Assembly (NCBI RefSeq): GCF_000001735.4
Contig: NC_003075.7
Location: forward strand, 16,555,001-16,619,000
Source of the DNA: Arabidopsis thaliana
Taxonomy: Eukaryota; Streptophyta; Magnoliopsida; Brassicales; Brassicaceae
Length of the DNA: 64,000 nucleotides
Reading direction: 5' to 3'
A model generated the notes under the pieces. That model was not told the DNA's origin and ran no database searches. It saw nothing but the letters and a program-made list of their open reading frames with translations. Both the position numbers and the translations under genes were made by a program. Positions 33,301 to 44,975 of this stretch are shown piece by piece (within the stretch, counting starts at the first letter, position 1; the number at the start of each line of letters is the position of its first letter).

Positions 33301-35999
33301 ATCTGGATAGTATTAATTCATATTATTATTTATTTTTATTAAACTATATATTCTTCATCCCCTGCCTCTCGTAAAATGGCGTATAAAGAAATTTAAAGAA
33401 GGACAATGAGTCAATGACAAAGAAAAAACCTTATCCGGGAAAAAAAAAAATTAGGGGTTTTAGGTTACTTCATATCCAATAGTCTAAATGTTTGGGCCAG
33501 TAAATTACGTGGATGGGCCGAAGTTAAGTAGATCCATTCAAGCCTTGTTTTTCAGATAGATTTTTTTTGTAAATATGTTTAGGTCATTCTTTCGTACATC
33601 TTTTGGGTAAAGAATCAAAGCAAACGTCACACGTTGCTTGGACTCGGATATGTTTTGACATTGTCTATACTCTATACTTCTCAAAAATGAAATGGCATTT
33701 ATTTTAATCGTTTTTTCAACGGTCATTTTTTTTAAACAGCCAACGGTCATTTATCTTTTTTTATTAATTACCAATAAGTATAAATTGCATTTATACATAA
33801 TTTCGTCTCAATTCGTTTTCTTCTTGTTTACGGTTTAATCATTTATCCAAAGTTCAAACGAATTCACAGCATATATGTACAATACGATTTATTTCAGTTC
33901 GATACAAAGTGTATATGGATAAATTAAAAGGGTAATTACATTTTCGGCAATAACATGCATTATCGAAGTTACTATTTCCCTCCAACAAATAAAACACGTC
34001 CCATATCTGCCAATTTATATTTGAAAAGTTGTCATATATTAGACGCCCCCTCTGTAATTTAGTGGGTCACATCACATGCTCTCTAATTATTTCATATGAG
34101 AAGCCATTATCCGAAAAAAAGAAGATGATAGATGTAAAGCCACGAAAATGAGAATTGCAGAAACATGGATATCCACGAATGGACCGTCACAAGATCTTCC
34201 AATAATATTTAGCTTTTTTCAGTCAAACGTAGATAGTCAGTGAGTTGATGATGAAGCCCTCGTGTTGTACGTAGCTGCCAAACACTAACATATTCAAATC
34301 CACCCAATTAATAAAGCTTCGGAGCACAATAATTTTATTTGCCTTTTTGACCTCCATTATGTCAATAGGGTCAAGAGGTCACGAGGATATAAACAAAAAA
34401 ATACTTGGACATTTCTATTTTTAATCTAAACTATTATGTATAAATTTCTTTAATTATATTTGGAGAAAAAATATTTGAGCTATTGGAAGCTTTGTTTTTT
34501 TCTGCTCTATTGGAAGCTTTCATGAACATTTGCAAGTTGTAGATGCATCTAAGTCACAAGTGGTGCATGCAGACTTGCTACGTTTATATAATTCATTTGA
34601 AATTTATTCGATATATTGAATTGATCGTTTCTAGAACATAATGAAGTTAATGTAATTCAAGAATAAGTTTTTTTAAAAAAACTCACAAATCTGGTTTAAG
34701 AAAAAAAAAAAAAGCAGAGTTCTTCACACCGAAAGTTGTACGAGTTCGATACGGTGATCTATGTTTCGGCTGAAACGAAACCAACAAAAAGTATTATTAG
34801 ACAGAATATTAAAACGTTGTTATTTTATTCGTATGGAATTGAAGTATATATGAAAATAGTAACTTTATTTAATTTCAGAAATATAGCCACCTTTGAGAGA
34901 AAGCATGACATATGAGGAGGTGGTAGATATATGGGGACAGTCTTTTGCTGATAATGAGAAATAACTAAACAAAGAGCCATTAATTAGTTGCATTTGTCTG
35001 AAAGAATTTTGGATTTTGTTCATTTAGCTTTTTCGTTATTGCTTTTTATGGGTATGTTCAATTCATCTATATATATGCAAAGCATTATCTACAGTGGTTG
35101 CAACAAATGCAGATGCTTTTGTTCCCAAATAATTAAATAATTTCCACGGATGAAAAATATCGATTAAATTTACATACGTACGCCATACTTCCAAGTTACA
35201 GTTCACTGGTAACCTAAGTTTTTTTTTTTTTTTTTTTTAATAACCTAAGAACTTTTCAACATTGAAGTAATTGCTTAAGGGATGCTTGAGCCAAAAGTAT
35301 GCTTTTCTTTCATGAATTTTGTATATTTTCATTTATTTTGATTGACAGGATTAATGAATTTCTCATTCAGACAATTGCTTTAGTTAGTTAATAGGTAGTC
35401 TAAAATATTTTAAAACTGGCGGATTAAAGGCCTCGGATTAGGATCGGATACTGTTAACTAGATATCATTTTTGTTATTGACCCTGTTTTTTAAGATAAGA
35501 AACATTTAATCGTCCAAATCTGGAACTGCCAAAAATTGTGATAGACAAGTAGCCAAATGGTTCCCGTTCTCTCATGTTCATATGTATATGTTTTAAGGAC
35601 AGTCTTAACGTGGAACCAAATAAAGTTATTCTAATAGTACTCTGGGATTGGATTTAAGCTTGTATAGAGAATCGATATGGGATGATCCGATGTTTCGTGT
35701 ATAATATATTCTCTACCTCTCGCATGTGGCCTTTTGAAAGTAATGGGGGCTATGATCGATCATATGCCTCACCCCACAAACAAAAGTCTAAAATTTGAAA
35801 TAGTTTGCTTAATATGGTACGTCAAATCACTCACGCTAAGTATCTAACAAAGCAGTGTATATATCCAATTTCCGAATCATATTTTAAATTTAACATATAT
35901 ATGGAATGTATAACGTCTTTATCAAAAGTAATAATCTCTTACAAGTTGATTGTGTTAACATGTTTCCACTTTCTTATTTTGGTTCTATTCATATAAGAG

Positions 36000-36049
36000 A
36001 TGGTAGGGTCTTATAATTCATATATATTAGGAATGGTAGGGTCTTATAA
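36000..36049. repeat. 17-bp direct repeat upstream of SAUR1
   Basis: ATGGTAGGGTCTTATAA occurs at 36000-36016 and again at 36033-36049, exactly 33 bp apart and about 150-200 bp upstream of the SAUR1 TATA box. It could be a duplicated regulatory motif or a replication slip. Confidence 0.75.
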
Positions 36050-36198
36050 ACATGTTTCACGGAAATGAAAGAAAAACAAAGTGGTTTCTAAAAGGACAAG
36101 GCATAAGCATGTGAACTTCATCCATTAGCTCCACCTGATATGTTCCTCAAACTTTTACACTCTTCAATAACTTGCGGTCAAAATTTCAGTAGATTCTC

Positions 36199-36206
36199 TA
36201 TATATA
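36199..36206 (+). promoter_or_regulatory. SAUR1 TATA box
   Basis: TATATATA, about 150 bp before the SAUR1 ATG, gives a leader of about 120 nt. Confidence 0.5.
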
Positions 36207-36351
36207 CTTATAAAACTAAGAGAAACTTGCTTACAAACCTAACCCATTTCAGTAGAAGCCCAAGACATTCAAACATTCTTGGTCAAATATTCACCACCTA
36301 AAAAGTTCTTTCAAAATCTCCCTTCTTACTCATTTGCATTAGTCCTCAAAG

Positions 36352-36666
36352 ATGGGTATCCAATTGATCGGACTCTCTCAGGCAAAGCAAAAGCTTCAAA
36401 GAAGCTTATCAGCGAGAATCGCAAGCCTCTTGGCTACGTCGGGTACTAATAATGTCCCAAAGGGTCATGTGGCCGTCTATGTGGGAGAGACTTATCACAG
36501 GAAGAGATTTGTGATACCTATATCGTATTTAAACCACCCATTGTTCCAAGGTTTGTTGAACCTCGCGGAAGAAGAGTTCGGGTTCGACCATCCCATGGGA
36601 GGTCTCACCATCCCTTGCACTGAAGATTACTTCACCGCTCTAGCTTCTATTCTAAGTGGTTCATGA
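36352..36666 (+). CDS. SAUR1: SAUR-family protein (SAUR1)
   Basis: An intronless frame of 104 aa starts [20 protein letters not shown]. The basic amphipathic N-terminus is followed by the SAUR core: [60 protein letters not shown]. The end ASILSGS is short. It belongs to the short SAUR type shared with the three plus-strand genes to its right. It is the first of a five-gene local cluster. The role is inferred from the family: auxin-induced, short-lived growth promoter acting at the plasma membrane through PP2C.D inhibition. Confidence 0.93.
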   Translation: MGIQLIGLSQAKQKLQRSLSARIASLLATSGTNNVPKGHVAVYVGETYHRKRFVIPISYLNHPLFQGLLNLAEEEFGFDHPMGGLTIPCTEDYFTALASILSGS

Positions 36667-37396
36667 TAAGGGAGCTCATTGATCATCACAACATTCATTA
36701 AGTTTCTTTATACAAATCTTTGTGTTTCTCTTAAAATGTATTTAAGGGGGGAGAGAAAATAACTCGAGACTGAGAAACTAAGTGAGTCTCTTTCAATTTT
36801 TGATCTAAAATGATCTTGTGAGTTCTTTTAACCATTCCATTTGTAAAGAATTCACTATCTGAAAAATTAATCTATGATTCTTTTTGTCCATTAACAGTTA
36901 TAGCCTTTGGATGTGAAATCTCATTAGCATAGTAAGAAGTATCCACAAATATATATGCCTCAAACATCTCCTGCAGGAGCGTACCTTGGAATATCAAAAT
37001 ATATACTAGAAACACACAAATATTAAAATTTACATAGATAATATATGTATAATAATGTTTGTAGCAATATCTGAAATATTATTGGATTTGAGAGTACTCG
37101 TAAACTAAAACAATGAAAGATGATCAAATCTATTAGTGAATTACATAAATATATAGTACTGTTAACTAGAGTATATAAAACTGTTCCAAGAAATCTATAT
37201 TTAATAAAGTTTTAGATTTTATGTCTACAGTAGTTTTCTCGAAATAAATAACTAAATCTTTGTATAATATTGGTAAAAGAGAAATTTCCCAGCTAATTTT
37301 CTTTCTTTTATACATTTTGGTTTTGATTTTGCCTAGCCTCAATTACACATAGACAATAACGGCTTTACCAAACGGACAATCAAATACTAATACCAA
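36667..37396. other. Convergent spacer SAUR1 / SAUR2
   Basis: The two genes point toward each other across 730 bp. 3' UTRs are expected at both ends. No other feature was seen. Confidence 0.5.
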
Positions 37397-37717
37397 TTAA
37401 TTAATTTCAGTACTAATAAATTTATTACGCTTCAGACGAGAAGTGATGTCAAGAAAGACATCTTTAGCACAAGGAATTGTGAGGTATGTCCTCTGATGAT
37501 CTGTGCCAAATTCATCTTCGGCTTTACGCAACAAGGCTTGGAACAAAGGATGGTTTAAGTAAGATATTGGAACCACAAATCTCTTCGTCTCCATCTCGTC
37601 TTCTCCAACATATACCGCAAAGTGACCCTTTCGTACGTTGATTATGTGTCTTAAACGCGATATCTTTTTATCGAGTACTCTCTTGACTTGAAAAACTATA
37701 GTCTTGAATCGAATCAT
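37397..37717 (-). CDS. SAUR2: SAUR-family protein (SAUR2), divergent member in inverted orientation
   Basis: An intronless frame of 106 aa starts MIRFKTIVFQVKRVLDKKIS. The core is [40 protein letters not shown] and DEFGTDHQRTYLTIPCAKDV. Two otherwise constant blocks differ: the entry motif reads VRKGHF instead of VPKGHV, and [14 protein letters not shown] reads FGTDHQRTYLTIPC. It is the only one of SAUR1-5 on the minus strand, so it was inverted during duplication or arose separately. The frame is intact, with a good TATA box upstream, so it is probably expressed. The function may have drifted. Confidence 0.9.
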   Translation of the reverse strand: MIRFKTIVFQVKRVLDKKISRLRHIINVRKGHFAVYVGEDEMETKRFVVPISYLNHPLFQALLRKAEDEFGTDHQRTYLTIPCAKDVFLDITSRLKRNKFISTEIN

Positions 37718-37790
37718 ATCTATCTTTCAAATGAACTGACTTTTGTATAGCTTGAACGAAGATACATGCGTAGACTTTGTGGCTTTATCA

Positions 37791-37798
37791 ATTTTATA
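37791..37798 (-). promoter_or_regulatory. SAUR2 TATA box
   Basis: TATAAAAT on the minus strand lies about 75 bp before the SAUR2 ATG. Confidence 0.5.
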
Positions 37799-39437
37799 GG
37801 GGTGAAGGTTTGTTGCTTTTAGGAGTAGTAATTCATTGTTATAAATATTAAAGGATTTTGTAACATATAAAATAGTAAATGAAATAAATAATGGATATGT
37901 AGCATCTAAAATACATATTGTGATAAAATTTGTATTTTTTTCTCTAACTTTAAGAATTAAAAATATTATCTTCTATCTTAATTTTTAAAATGAATCTATC
38001 ACATTTTCTCATTATATTTTTTTTTTTCAACTTAAAATTTGCAAACAATATAAGACTTCACAAAAAAAAAAAGTTATCTAATTTAAGATGAAACTCATAA
38101 ATATTTATGAATACATCAATTAGAGTATTAGCTAATCTTCATTTATATATGTTTCCTTAAAATTTTAGAATCTACCAACTGTATTAGTGCGGGCCGCAAA
38201 AATGGTATCAGATTAAGGTGAACTCTGAATATTATATATGATTAAGATCTTAAATGGATATACTGTATAAATTTTCCTTATAAAAATACATTTTTATGTT
38301 TAAATAGATATTTGTGGAGAATTTTTGCATTCGCAGACACTTGAAACTCACTAATTGAACTTCCTTTCACTCAACAGAAACAATATAATGTGAAGTCTTA
38401 ATTAGTGCATGATTTTTTTTCAGTAAAAAGCAGTAGTAAATTAAATTAAAATTGTCTCATTTTTGAAAAATTGTATAAAACAAATGATTGTTTAAAAAAA
38501 TACTCATTATATTTAAGATAAACACAAAAAACTTGTTTAGATCACTCATGCGTTGATCGCGTGATTACACAAGCCTAATATTTGTTATGTTCAATTTCTC
38601 TCTGCAACTCTTCTCTTCCCAAACACTAAACCATCTATCTATGTCAAGCAACTATTTTAGGCCTAAATGCGAAGAACATGCATCTACACAATCAAAAAGA
38701 TAAGAGAAAAAAGGGATAGTAGGCCATAGGCAGCAAATAGCTATAGATCTATGGGGATTTTGTTTTCGATCTATATCGATCACTAAACAGTACTATGTTG
38801 TTTGTTCAAATTTCAGTCTAGCCACAGTCACAATCATCCTCATAATCACATGCAAAGATGCGAGATTCAGATCTTATCTAATGGCAAATAAATTGATCAA
38901 AACTATCTATGGAGCTGAAAATTTAACAAACAAATACATCACACATATTTTAATATAATACTAAAAGATTTGTTATTTCAAAATTATATATGGAAAACCA
39001 TCTCGTTACTCATCTTTCGTCCCAGCAGTACGGCCCCTAGTTTGAGAGCGAAGGAAAATATACTTTAAAAGACTTTGGAACTTATTATACATACTCTTTC
39101 AACTATAACAATCTCCAATATTGCTAAAAGTGGCTCAAGAACTGGACCCACTTAGTCTGATCCAAGTCACATTATTCACCATTTCGAGGCTCTAATTTAA
39201 TATAAATACCTAACTTTTTATATATATTTGCAATCATATACAAGAAACTTATGTTATGTGCATTTTATTTTTATATAAAGATGAGCTAAGCCATGTGAGC
39301 CAGATGGATGACGGGAGGGCCCAACAGCCCACAACTTTTTTTTTTTTTTTTTAGTAATCAAAATATCGCATCGTACTGTTTTTTTAGCATTGAAAGTCTT
39401 TTCCTTATCTTGAAGTTACATACTTTAAGTTCACTAC
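37799..39437. other. Divergent promoter spacer SAUR2 / SAUR3
   Basis: AT-rich, with no frame of note. A short GC-richer patch with GGGCCCAACAGCCCA lies near 39318. No other feature was seen. Confidence 0.5.
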
Positions 39438-39444
39438 TATAAAT
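39438..39444 (+). promoter_or_regulatory. SAUR3 TATA box
   Basis: TATAAAT lies about 100 bp before the SAUR3 ATG, predicting a leader of about 70 nt. Confidence 0.55.
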
Positions 39445-39538
39445 AGAAACTTCTTCCCCTCGTTGTCTATCAAGTCATTTACTTTTTAAAAAAATTTACC
39501 TAAACAAATTGATAAGTTCCAAACATAAATAAGAAGAC

Positions 39539-39865
39539 ATGGGTTTAATGAGGTCGATGCTTCCAAATGCAAAGCAAATCTTCAAATCACAATCTATGAG
39601 GAACAAGAACGGATCATCCTCACCATCAACAACAACAACAACTTCAGGGCTTGTTCCGAAAGGTCACGTAGCGGTTTACGTTGGAGAACAAATGGAGAAG
39701 AAGAGGTTTGTGGTTCCAATATCATACTTGAACCATCCTTTGTTCAGAGAATTTCTTAATCGCGCTGAGGAAGAATGCGGATTTCATCACTCTATGGGTG
39801 GCTTGACGATACCTTGTCGAGAAGAGTCGTTTCTTTATCTCATTACTTCTCATCAGCTGCATTGA
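39539..39865 (+). CDS. SAUR3: SAUR-family protein (SAUR3)
   Basis: An intronless frame of 108 aa starts [21 protein letters not shown] Ser/Thr linker with a T6 run comes before the core: [68 protein letters not shown] of the neighbours is changed to EECGFHHS, a mild divergence. The core is closest to SAUR5 within this window, consistent with tandem duplication. Plasma-membrane growth regulation is inferred from the family. Confidence 0.92.
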   Translation: MGLMRSMLPNAKQIFKSQSMRNKNGSSSPSTTTTTSGLVPKGHVAVYVGEQMEKKRFVVPISYLNHPLFREFLNRAEEECGFHHSMGGLTIPCREESFLYLITSHQLH

Positions 39866-41753
39866 GGAACGCATTAAGTGATGTAATAGTCTTGAGGGAT
39901 TTAATTAAGCTGTTTTTCTTTCCTCTTTTAAGAGGAGAATTATAGGGAAGTTACTTATGTGTGTATATGGTGACACTTGTTCAGAGCTTAAGTTGTATTT
40001 TGAAATAAGTTTTTTTTTTTTTTTTTTAAATAAGATTTGAAAAGCTAGTTGAGCTAAAATTTATATTCAAATCATTAAAAGCTTTTAACTTTTAGTCTTT
40101 TACAGTAAAAATGGTGGAAAATAAACGAAACTTTAAATGCGGTAAAAAAACAAATTATTATATATATCTAATGGTTGAAAAATCCATCTTACAAAGATGA
40201 GAATTTTTTTGAAATTATCACACAGTAAATCATCATTTGATGATCTCCTGCAACATGTGACATGCCTAGACGTTATTTTACTATCTATTACATTAGCGTT
40301 TAGAAAAGCATCATATAATAAAAACAGAAAATTTTCACATAATGGAAATCTCAATTATAAGTTTTCATTTGTTTTGTATTTTATATACCCAGCTCTGACT
40401 TACATCATAAATATAGTATCTCAAAAAAAAAAAAAAAGGACTTTTTCAAGGAATTGAAAGTATTTTAAAGGATGGTGGATCACATGCACTCTGAAGAAAC
40501 TAAAATGGGTTGTAAGTGAATAAGTGATTAATAACATTAGTATGATCTATATATGTTCTTCAAATGCATAAATCATATTTATTGAAAATGATTGAAACAG
40601 TACTGCACAATTTTATCATAGTGAACTTTGTCACAATAAATGAAATAAATCATATCCAAATTATTGCATATTTAGATTGTCAAGCTCATGTTACTCTCCG
40701 TTATTAGGAAGAGATAATTGTGATCACAATAATGGAAATGAAGCGGAGAAAAAAATAAATAATGGAAATGAAACACGTGACCATTTTTCAATAACAACTG
40801 AAATTTCTTAGAATAAGCGTAATTGCACTAATTTATATATACGTGCGAATAATAACAATTTTCATTAATTTATGTGGATCAAACATTGGGACTTACTGAT
40901 TTCAAGTAGCAGTGATATTAACTCAACTGATTAATTTTGTTTTATTAAGAAAAAAATCATTTCGATCTTACCACCGTAATATTGCAGATAAGATAACAAA
41001 TTAATGATGGTCTTAAGTAAATTCATCCTGGACAAAAAAATAAATAAATCATACAATTAACTTGATGTTGTAGAATCAATAATTAATGAGGATATCGATT
41101 GAACTATTGTTGTAAGTTCTGGTGTTATAACGGAGGCGTTGAGTCCCAAAACTCATGATATTTAACTTTAATTAAGACCAACAACTTCTACCAATAAATG
41201 TTTTCGTGATCTTGATTCAACATTCTAAGAACCCTAAGAAACCATGCACGTTCAATGTTTCTCATTTTCATGATTCCAAGCTTAATAGTAAAAATTTAAT
41301 AATATAAAGTTAGGTAAAGTCAATTTTACTTAAGATACAAAAGGGTCCTCTTAAGTGGGCTATAGGGCAACACAAATAGACTAAAAAGCCACCATTTTCA
41401 AGAGCCAACAATTGACTTGTCAAAATGTCTATTTTCATCAATAAGGACACTTGTTTCTGTTGTCTATTCATGAGAGCCAATAGGACCAAACTGGTTTCAT
41501 GTAATGGCCAGAGATTTTAATAAGTGACAGAGTGCATGTGAGTCCTGTAACAATGATGGGTCCCTATCTGATTATATTCATTCTTAAGTCATACAGAAAT
41601 CAGAATCAGCTTGATGCTTTTTCTAGGTAAACCCTAGTTTTTTAAAAGTATACCATGTGAAACTCTGCAAACTCTTAATATTTTAATCTAATAAAATCTG
41701 TTGTATCATTAAAACATGACTTTGAAATTTGATTCCTTACCTATAAAGAACTC
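39866..41753. other. Spacer between SAUR3 and SAUR4
   Basis: It begins with the SAUR3 3' UTR and ends with the SAUR4 promoter. It is AT-rich and contains one CACGTG G-box near 40773. No gene was recognised. Confidence 0.5.
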
Positions 41754-41762
41754 TATATATAA
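41754..41762 (+). promoter_or_regulatory. SAUR4 TATA box
   Basis: TATATATAA lies about 100 bp before the SAUR4 ATG. Confidence 0.55.
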
Positions 41763-41859
41763 CAACAACAACCGAAAACACAACTCCACCAAAAAGCATC
41801 AATCTTTCTCTGATTTCATAAAACAGAATAGAGATTTATAAAACTTCTTGCTTTTAAAG

Positions 41860-42144
41860 ATGGCGATTAGATTGTCGCGTGTGATCAACTCTAAACAGTC
41901 CCAAAAACAGCAATCTCGAGTCCCGAAAGGACATGTTGCGGTTTATGTCGGAGAAGAGATGGAGAGCAAGAAGAGATTCGTGGTTCCGATTTCGTATTTG
42001 AACCATCCTTCATTTCAAGGTTTGCTTAGTAGAGCAGAGGAAGAGTTTGGTTTCAATCATCCAATCGGTGGATTAACGATTCCATGCAGAGAAGAAACAT
42101 TTGTTGGTCTTTTGAATTCTTATGGTTGTATTGTTTCAACTTGA
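41860..42144 (+). CDS. SAUR4: SAUR-family protein (SAUR4)
   Basis: An intronless frame of 94 aa starts [20 protein letters not shown]. Four codons upstream are open but lack ATG, so this ATG is the start. The core is [40 protein letters not shown] and [20 protein letters not shown]. This is the shortest of the cluster, with the Ser/Thr linker found in SAUR3 and SAUR5 almost absent. It follows SAUR3 in the same orientation. The role in auxin-linked cell expansion is inferred from the family. Confidence 0.93.
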   Translation: MAIRLSRVINSKQSQKQQSRVPKGHVAVYVGEEMESKKRFVVPISYLNHPSFQGLLSRAEEEFGFNHPIGGLTIPCREETFVGLLNSYGCIVST

Positions 42145-44012
42145 GACAACTTTTTTGGGAAAGCCCAAAACTTTTTTTTTTCTTTCTATAGAATTACTTT
42201 TTTTGTTGTTGTTCCCTTTGTTTATTTCTGCAAAGGAGAACATATTGATTCAGCATGTAAATATGTTGTGTAACTTGTCAAATCAGGTTATGCTCTTATG
42301 TACTTCCAGAAAACATTGATGAAAAATATTTTCATGTTTTCGAAGATAATAATAACATATGAATTCATCCGAAATATTCATATATAGCTTGATTGATGAA
42401 TTGTACGAAGAATCAATAATTCACCCGGGTTTAAACCTGACCTAATCATGCATTCTGTCATATCATTTACATTTATCTTCTGTCCACTACATGGCCATTT
42501 TGAATATAGAATTTTTCTTTTCAAAAACATTTAATTGTTATGACTTATTCAATGTGTATAAATCATTAAGTACTATACTCATTGCAAATTAATTATAGAA
42601 GTAAACCCATAGACCCTTCATAATTAATTAGATTATCTAGGGACGACTTAGAGCATTTGATAAAAATCACAGTTGTCTTAACACAAAAATATTATTTTCT
42701 AAGAAAAAAAACCCTCAAAATTTTAATAGAAAATGATCAAAACCTATTTTAAAACAAAATAGCATAACGCTTTTGAAACAACTGAACTGGCCATGTTCTG
42801 GACAAATGATAGGTATCTTTTTAATAAGCTTCCTTTTATTACTTTTTTTTTTCTTTGCTGATTGTGATGCATTAACCTCTGTACATGTCAATTTTCAGAA
42901 TGTAGAGGTCTGTGATTTGCAAATATTTGTAGACTTGTAGTTTGAGTGTACATGGTAGTTTGGTAGATAGGATCATGGCAGTTACATATCGTGCATTAAA
43001 AAGACGTTAGAGAGAATGACATTCCAACAAAAAGATCACAACAGCCCTTTAGAACATCTTAAAGATTTACAAGATGCGGATCAAATCAAGACAACAGATC
43101 AATGTCATACTCTAGTTCATGATGACTTCCTTTATGATATAAAAAACACAGTCGTATATATCAACATCTAACTAATCCGGATAATTACCAAATAGCAATA
43201 TTTATATAAGAAAATCTATCCAAATAACCATACATGTTCCGATCGATGGTCAACTCGAAGAGCCATATATGCTACAAAACCGTACTAACCTTGTCATTTC
43301 AAAGAGTTTTAAATATTACTGAACATTTGTTTTAGAGACGTTAATCAAAGATAACAATTGTGGAGTTCTGCAACTAGAAAATTAAGAAACATTTCCAAGA
43401 AGAGTCCATGTGATTAGAGACTGAATTTGGGTGATAGATACTACTCAACAAATCAAAGATCAAAATCTCAATTAATTGAAGTTATTTGCGGCCGTCATGA
43501 TTTGCTACTCAGAAGATTCGCATCGATCAGACGAAACCAATCCAATGATTAACCAAATTGAGCATTTATTCTGTATTTAAATTGGAAATATGAGATTGGT
43601 TACATGTATCCTGAATCTTTGCTTCATGTTCATTGCAATTTCATCCAATGTGCCAAGTTGCTCTCTATCTTCTTTCTACCTTCTTTGTCCACTTGTTATT
43701 ATCTTTTTAAAGCACATCTTCTATGTTGAAGAGAAACAAATGATAGTCAGAACTTTCTCAGAAAATTTAGATTTAATATTCAAAAACAGTATTATAGTGA
43801 TATCTTGATTTTTCAACTTAGTTTTATTATTTTTATATTAGTAAGAACAGATAACTTTTTGTTGGAGAACTTGATGAATGAGTTAAGCCATGTGAGAAGA
43901 TATATAAGTCAAACAACTTACACGAGAAATAAAATAAAATAATAAAGCCCATTAAATGTCCTTAAATCATTGAAAAGCTATGAATATATATTATTTCAAA
44001 GATTTCGATTAG
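42145..44012. other. Spacer between SAUR4 and SAUR5
   Basis: AT-rich. It begins with the SAUR4 3' UTR. The longest frame (72 codons near 43590) is hydrophobic, without homology I can name. No repeat or RNA gene was seen. Confidence 0.5.
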
Positions 44013-44020
44013 TATAAATA
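44013..44020 (+). promoter_or_regulatory. SAUR5 TATA box
   Basis: TATAAATA lies about 90 bp before the preferred SAUR5 ATG. It predicts a start near 44045-44050. Confidence 0.6.
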
Positions 44021-44103
44021 GAGGCAATCGTCACCACCTTTTATCATCTCAAACATTGTGGTGTATGAAGAAAAAAAAACTTTCATTCAAAGCAAAAAGA
44101 AAG

Positions 44104-44421
44104 ATGGGTCTGAGCCGTTTTGCGATATCAAATGCAACAAAGCAGATATTGAAGCTAAACTCATTGGCAAACAGAAACCGAACCTCATCATCATCATCGG
44201 ATCATGTCCCTAAAGGACACGTAGCAGTTTATGTAGGAGAACAGATTGAGATGGAGAAGAAGAGATTCGTGGTTCCAATATCGTTTCTGAATCATCCTTC
44301 CTTCAAAGAGTTCCTTAGTCGAGCAGAGGAAGAGTTTGGATTCAATCATCCAATGGGAGGCTTGACCATTCCTTGTAGAGAAGAAGTTTTTCTTGATCTC
44401 ATCGCTTCTCGGTTACAATAA
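44104..44421 (+). CDS. SAUR5: SAUR-family protein (SAUR5)
   Basis: An intronless frame of 105 aa starts [20 protein letters not shown]. Another in-frame ATG lies 13 codons upstream (44065, [13 protein letters not shown]) and would fall just inside the predicted transcript. I prefer the downstream ATG because it aligns with the MGL start of SAUR3. A Ser-rich linker precedes the core: [60 protein letters not shown]. It is last in the cluster and faces the 3' end of MRL1. Function is inferred from the family. Confidence 0.92.
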   Translation: MGLSRFAISNATKQILKLNSLANRNRTSSSSSDHVPKGHVAVYVGEQIEMEKKRFVVPISFLNHPSFKEFLSRAEEEFGFNHPMGGLTIPCREEVFLDLIASRLQ

Positions 44422-44975
44422 GAAAAGTTGCAAGTTTTTTTTTAGTAGAATTGTATTTATAGAGATCTTGAGGATTTTGTTTCTTGAGATTAAGAATGTA
44501 TCTTTTCATCAATTTTCTTCCCATGTATTTTTTTTTTAAATCATGGAGAATCAAGAAGAATTGATCTATTTCTATGAGTCTCTTAACTAACAACTCTTGA
44601 AATGGAATATAACGAGTTCTGATATTTGTTAATATATTTTCCTGATTACATTATAAGAATCATTTACTATATTATTTTCAAGCGAAAACGAATAAATACA
44701 AAGTTTTTTTTTTTGTAGATATACAGAGACCAACTGCTTTACCATGCAATTAACTTCTTGTCAATATGCAACATCCTCATGCAAGAACTAAAGCTTATGC
44801 AGAAAAGTAATGAAGCAAAACTTGAATCTTCACCTTCTGCTGCGACGCTGGAGGAATGCTGTGATGTAACATGTACTGAGTATATATATGAAGTTCCGTG
44901 GAACTACTAATCCTTCAAAACAAAACAAAAACTCTCATAGGTTAAGGATCAAAATGGGGACGCCTTCTCAGTTTC
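44422..44975. other. Convergent spacer SAUR5 / MRL1
   Basis: It holds the 3' UTRs of both genes, 554 bp between stop codons. No further feature was seen. Confidence 0.5.

Larger units (their letters stand above)
27981..36198. other. 8-kb gene-free spacer between SAUR50 and SAUR1
   Basis: This is the longest empty stretch in the window. It is AT-rich, with many homopolymer runs and no frame above about 100 codons. It contains a 17-bp inverted repeat (33237-33300) and small direct repeats (29236-29278, 34482-34520, 36000-36049). I recognise no transposon termini, tRNA or conserved protein. Confidence 0.5.

Noticed and set aside
28801-36000. Hidden gene or CRISPR-like array in the 8-kb spacer
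   Set aside because: No long frame, no regular repeat-spacer pattern and no RNA gene fold were found. CRISPR arrays are not expected in a plant nuclear genome.
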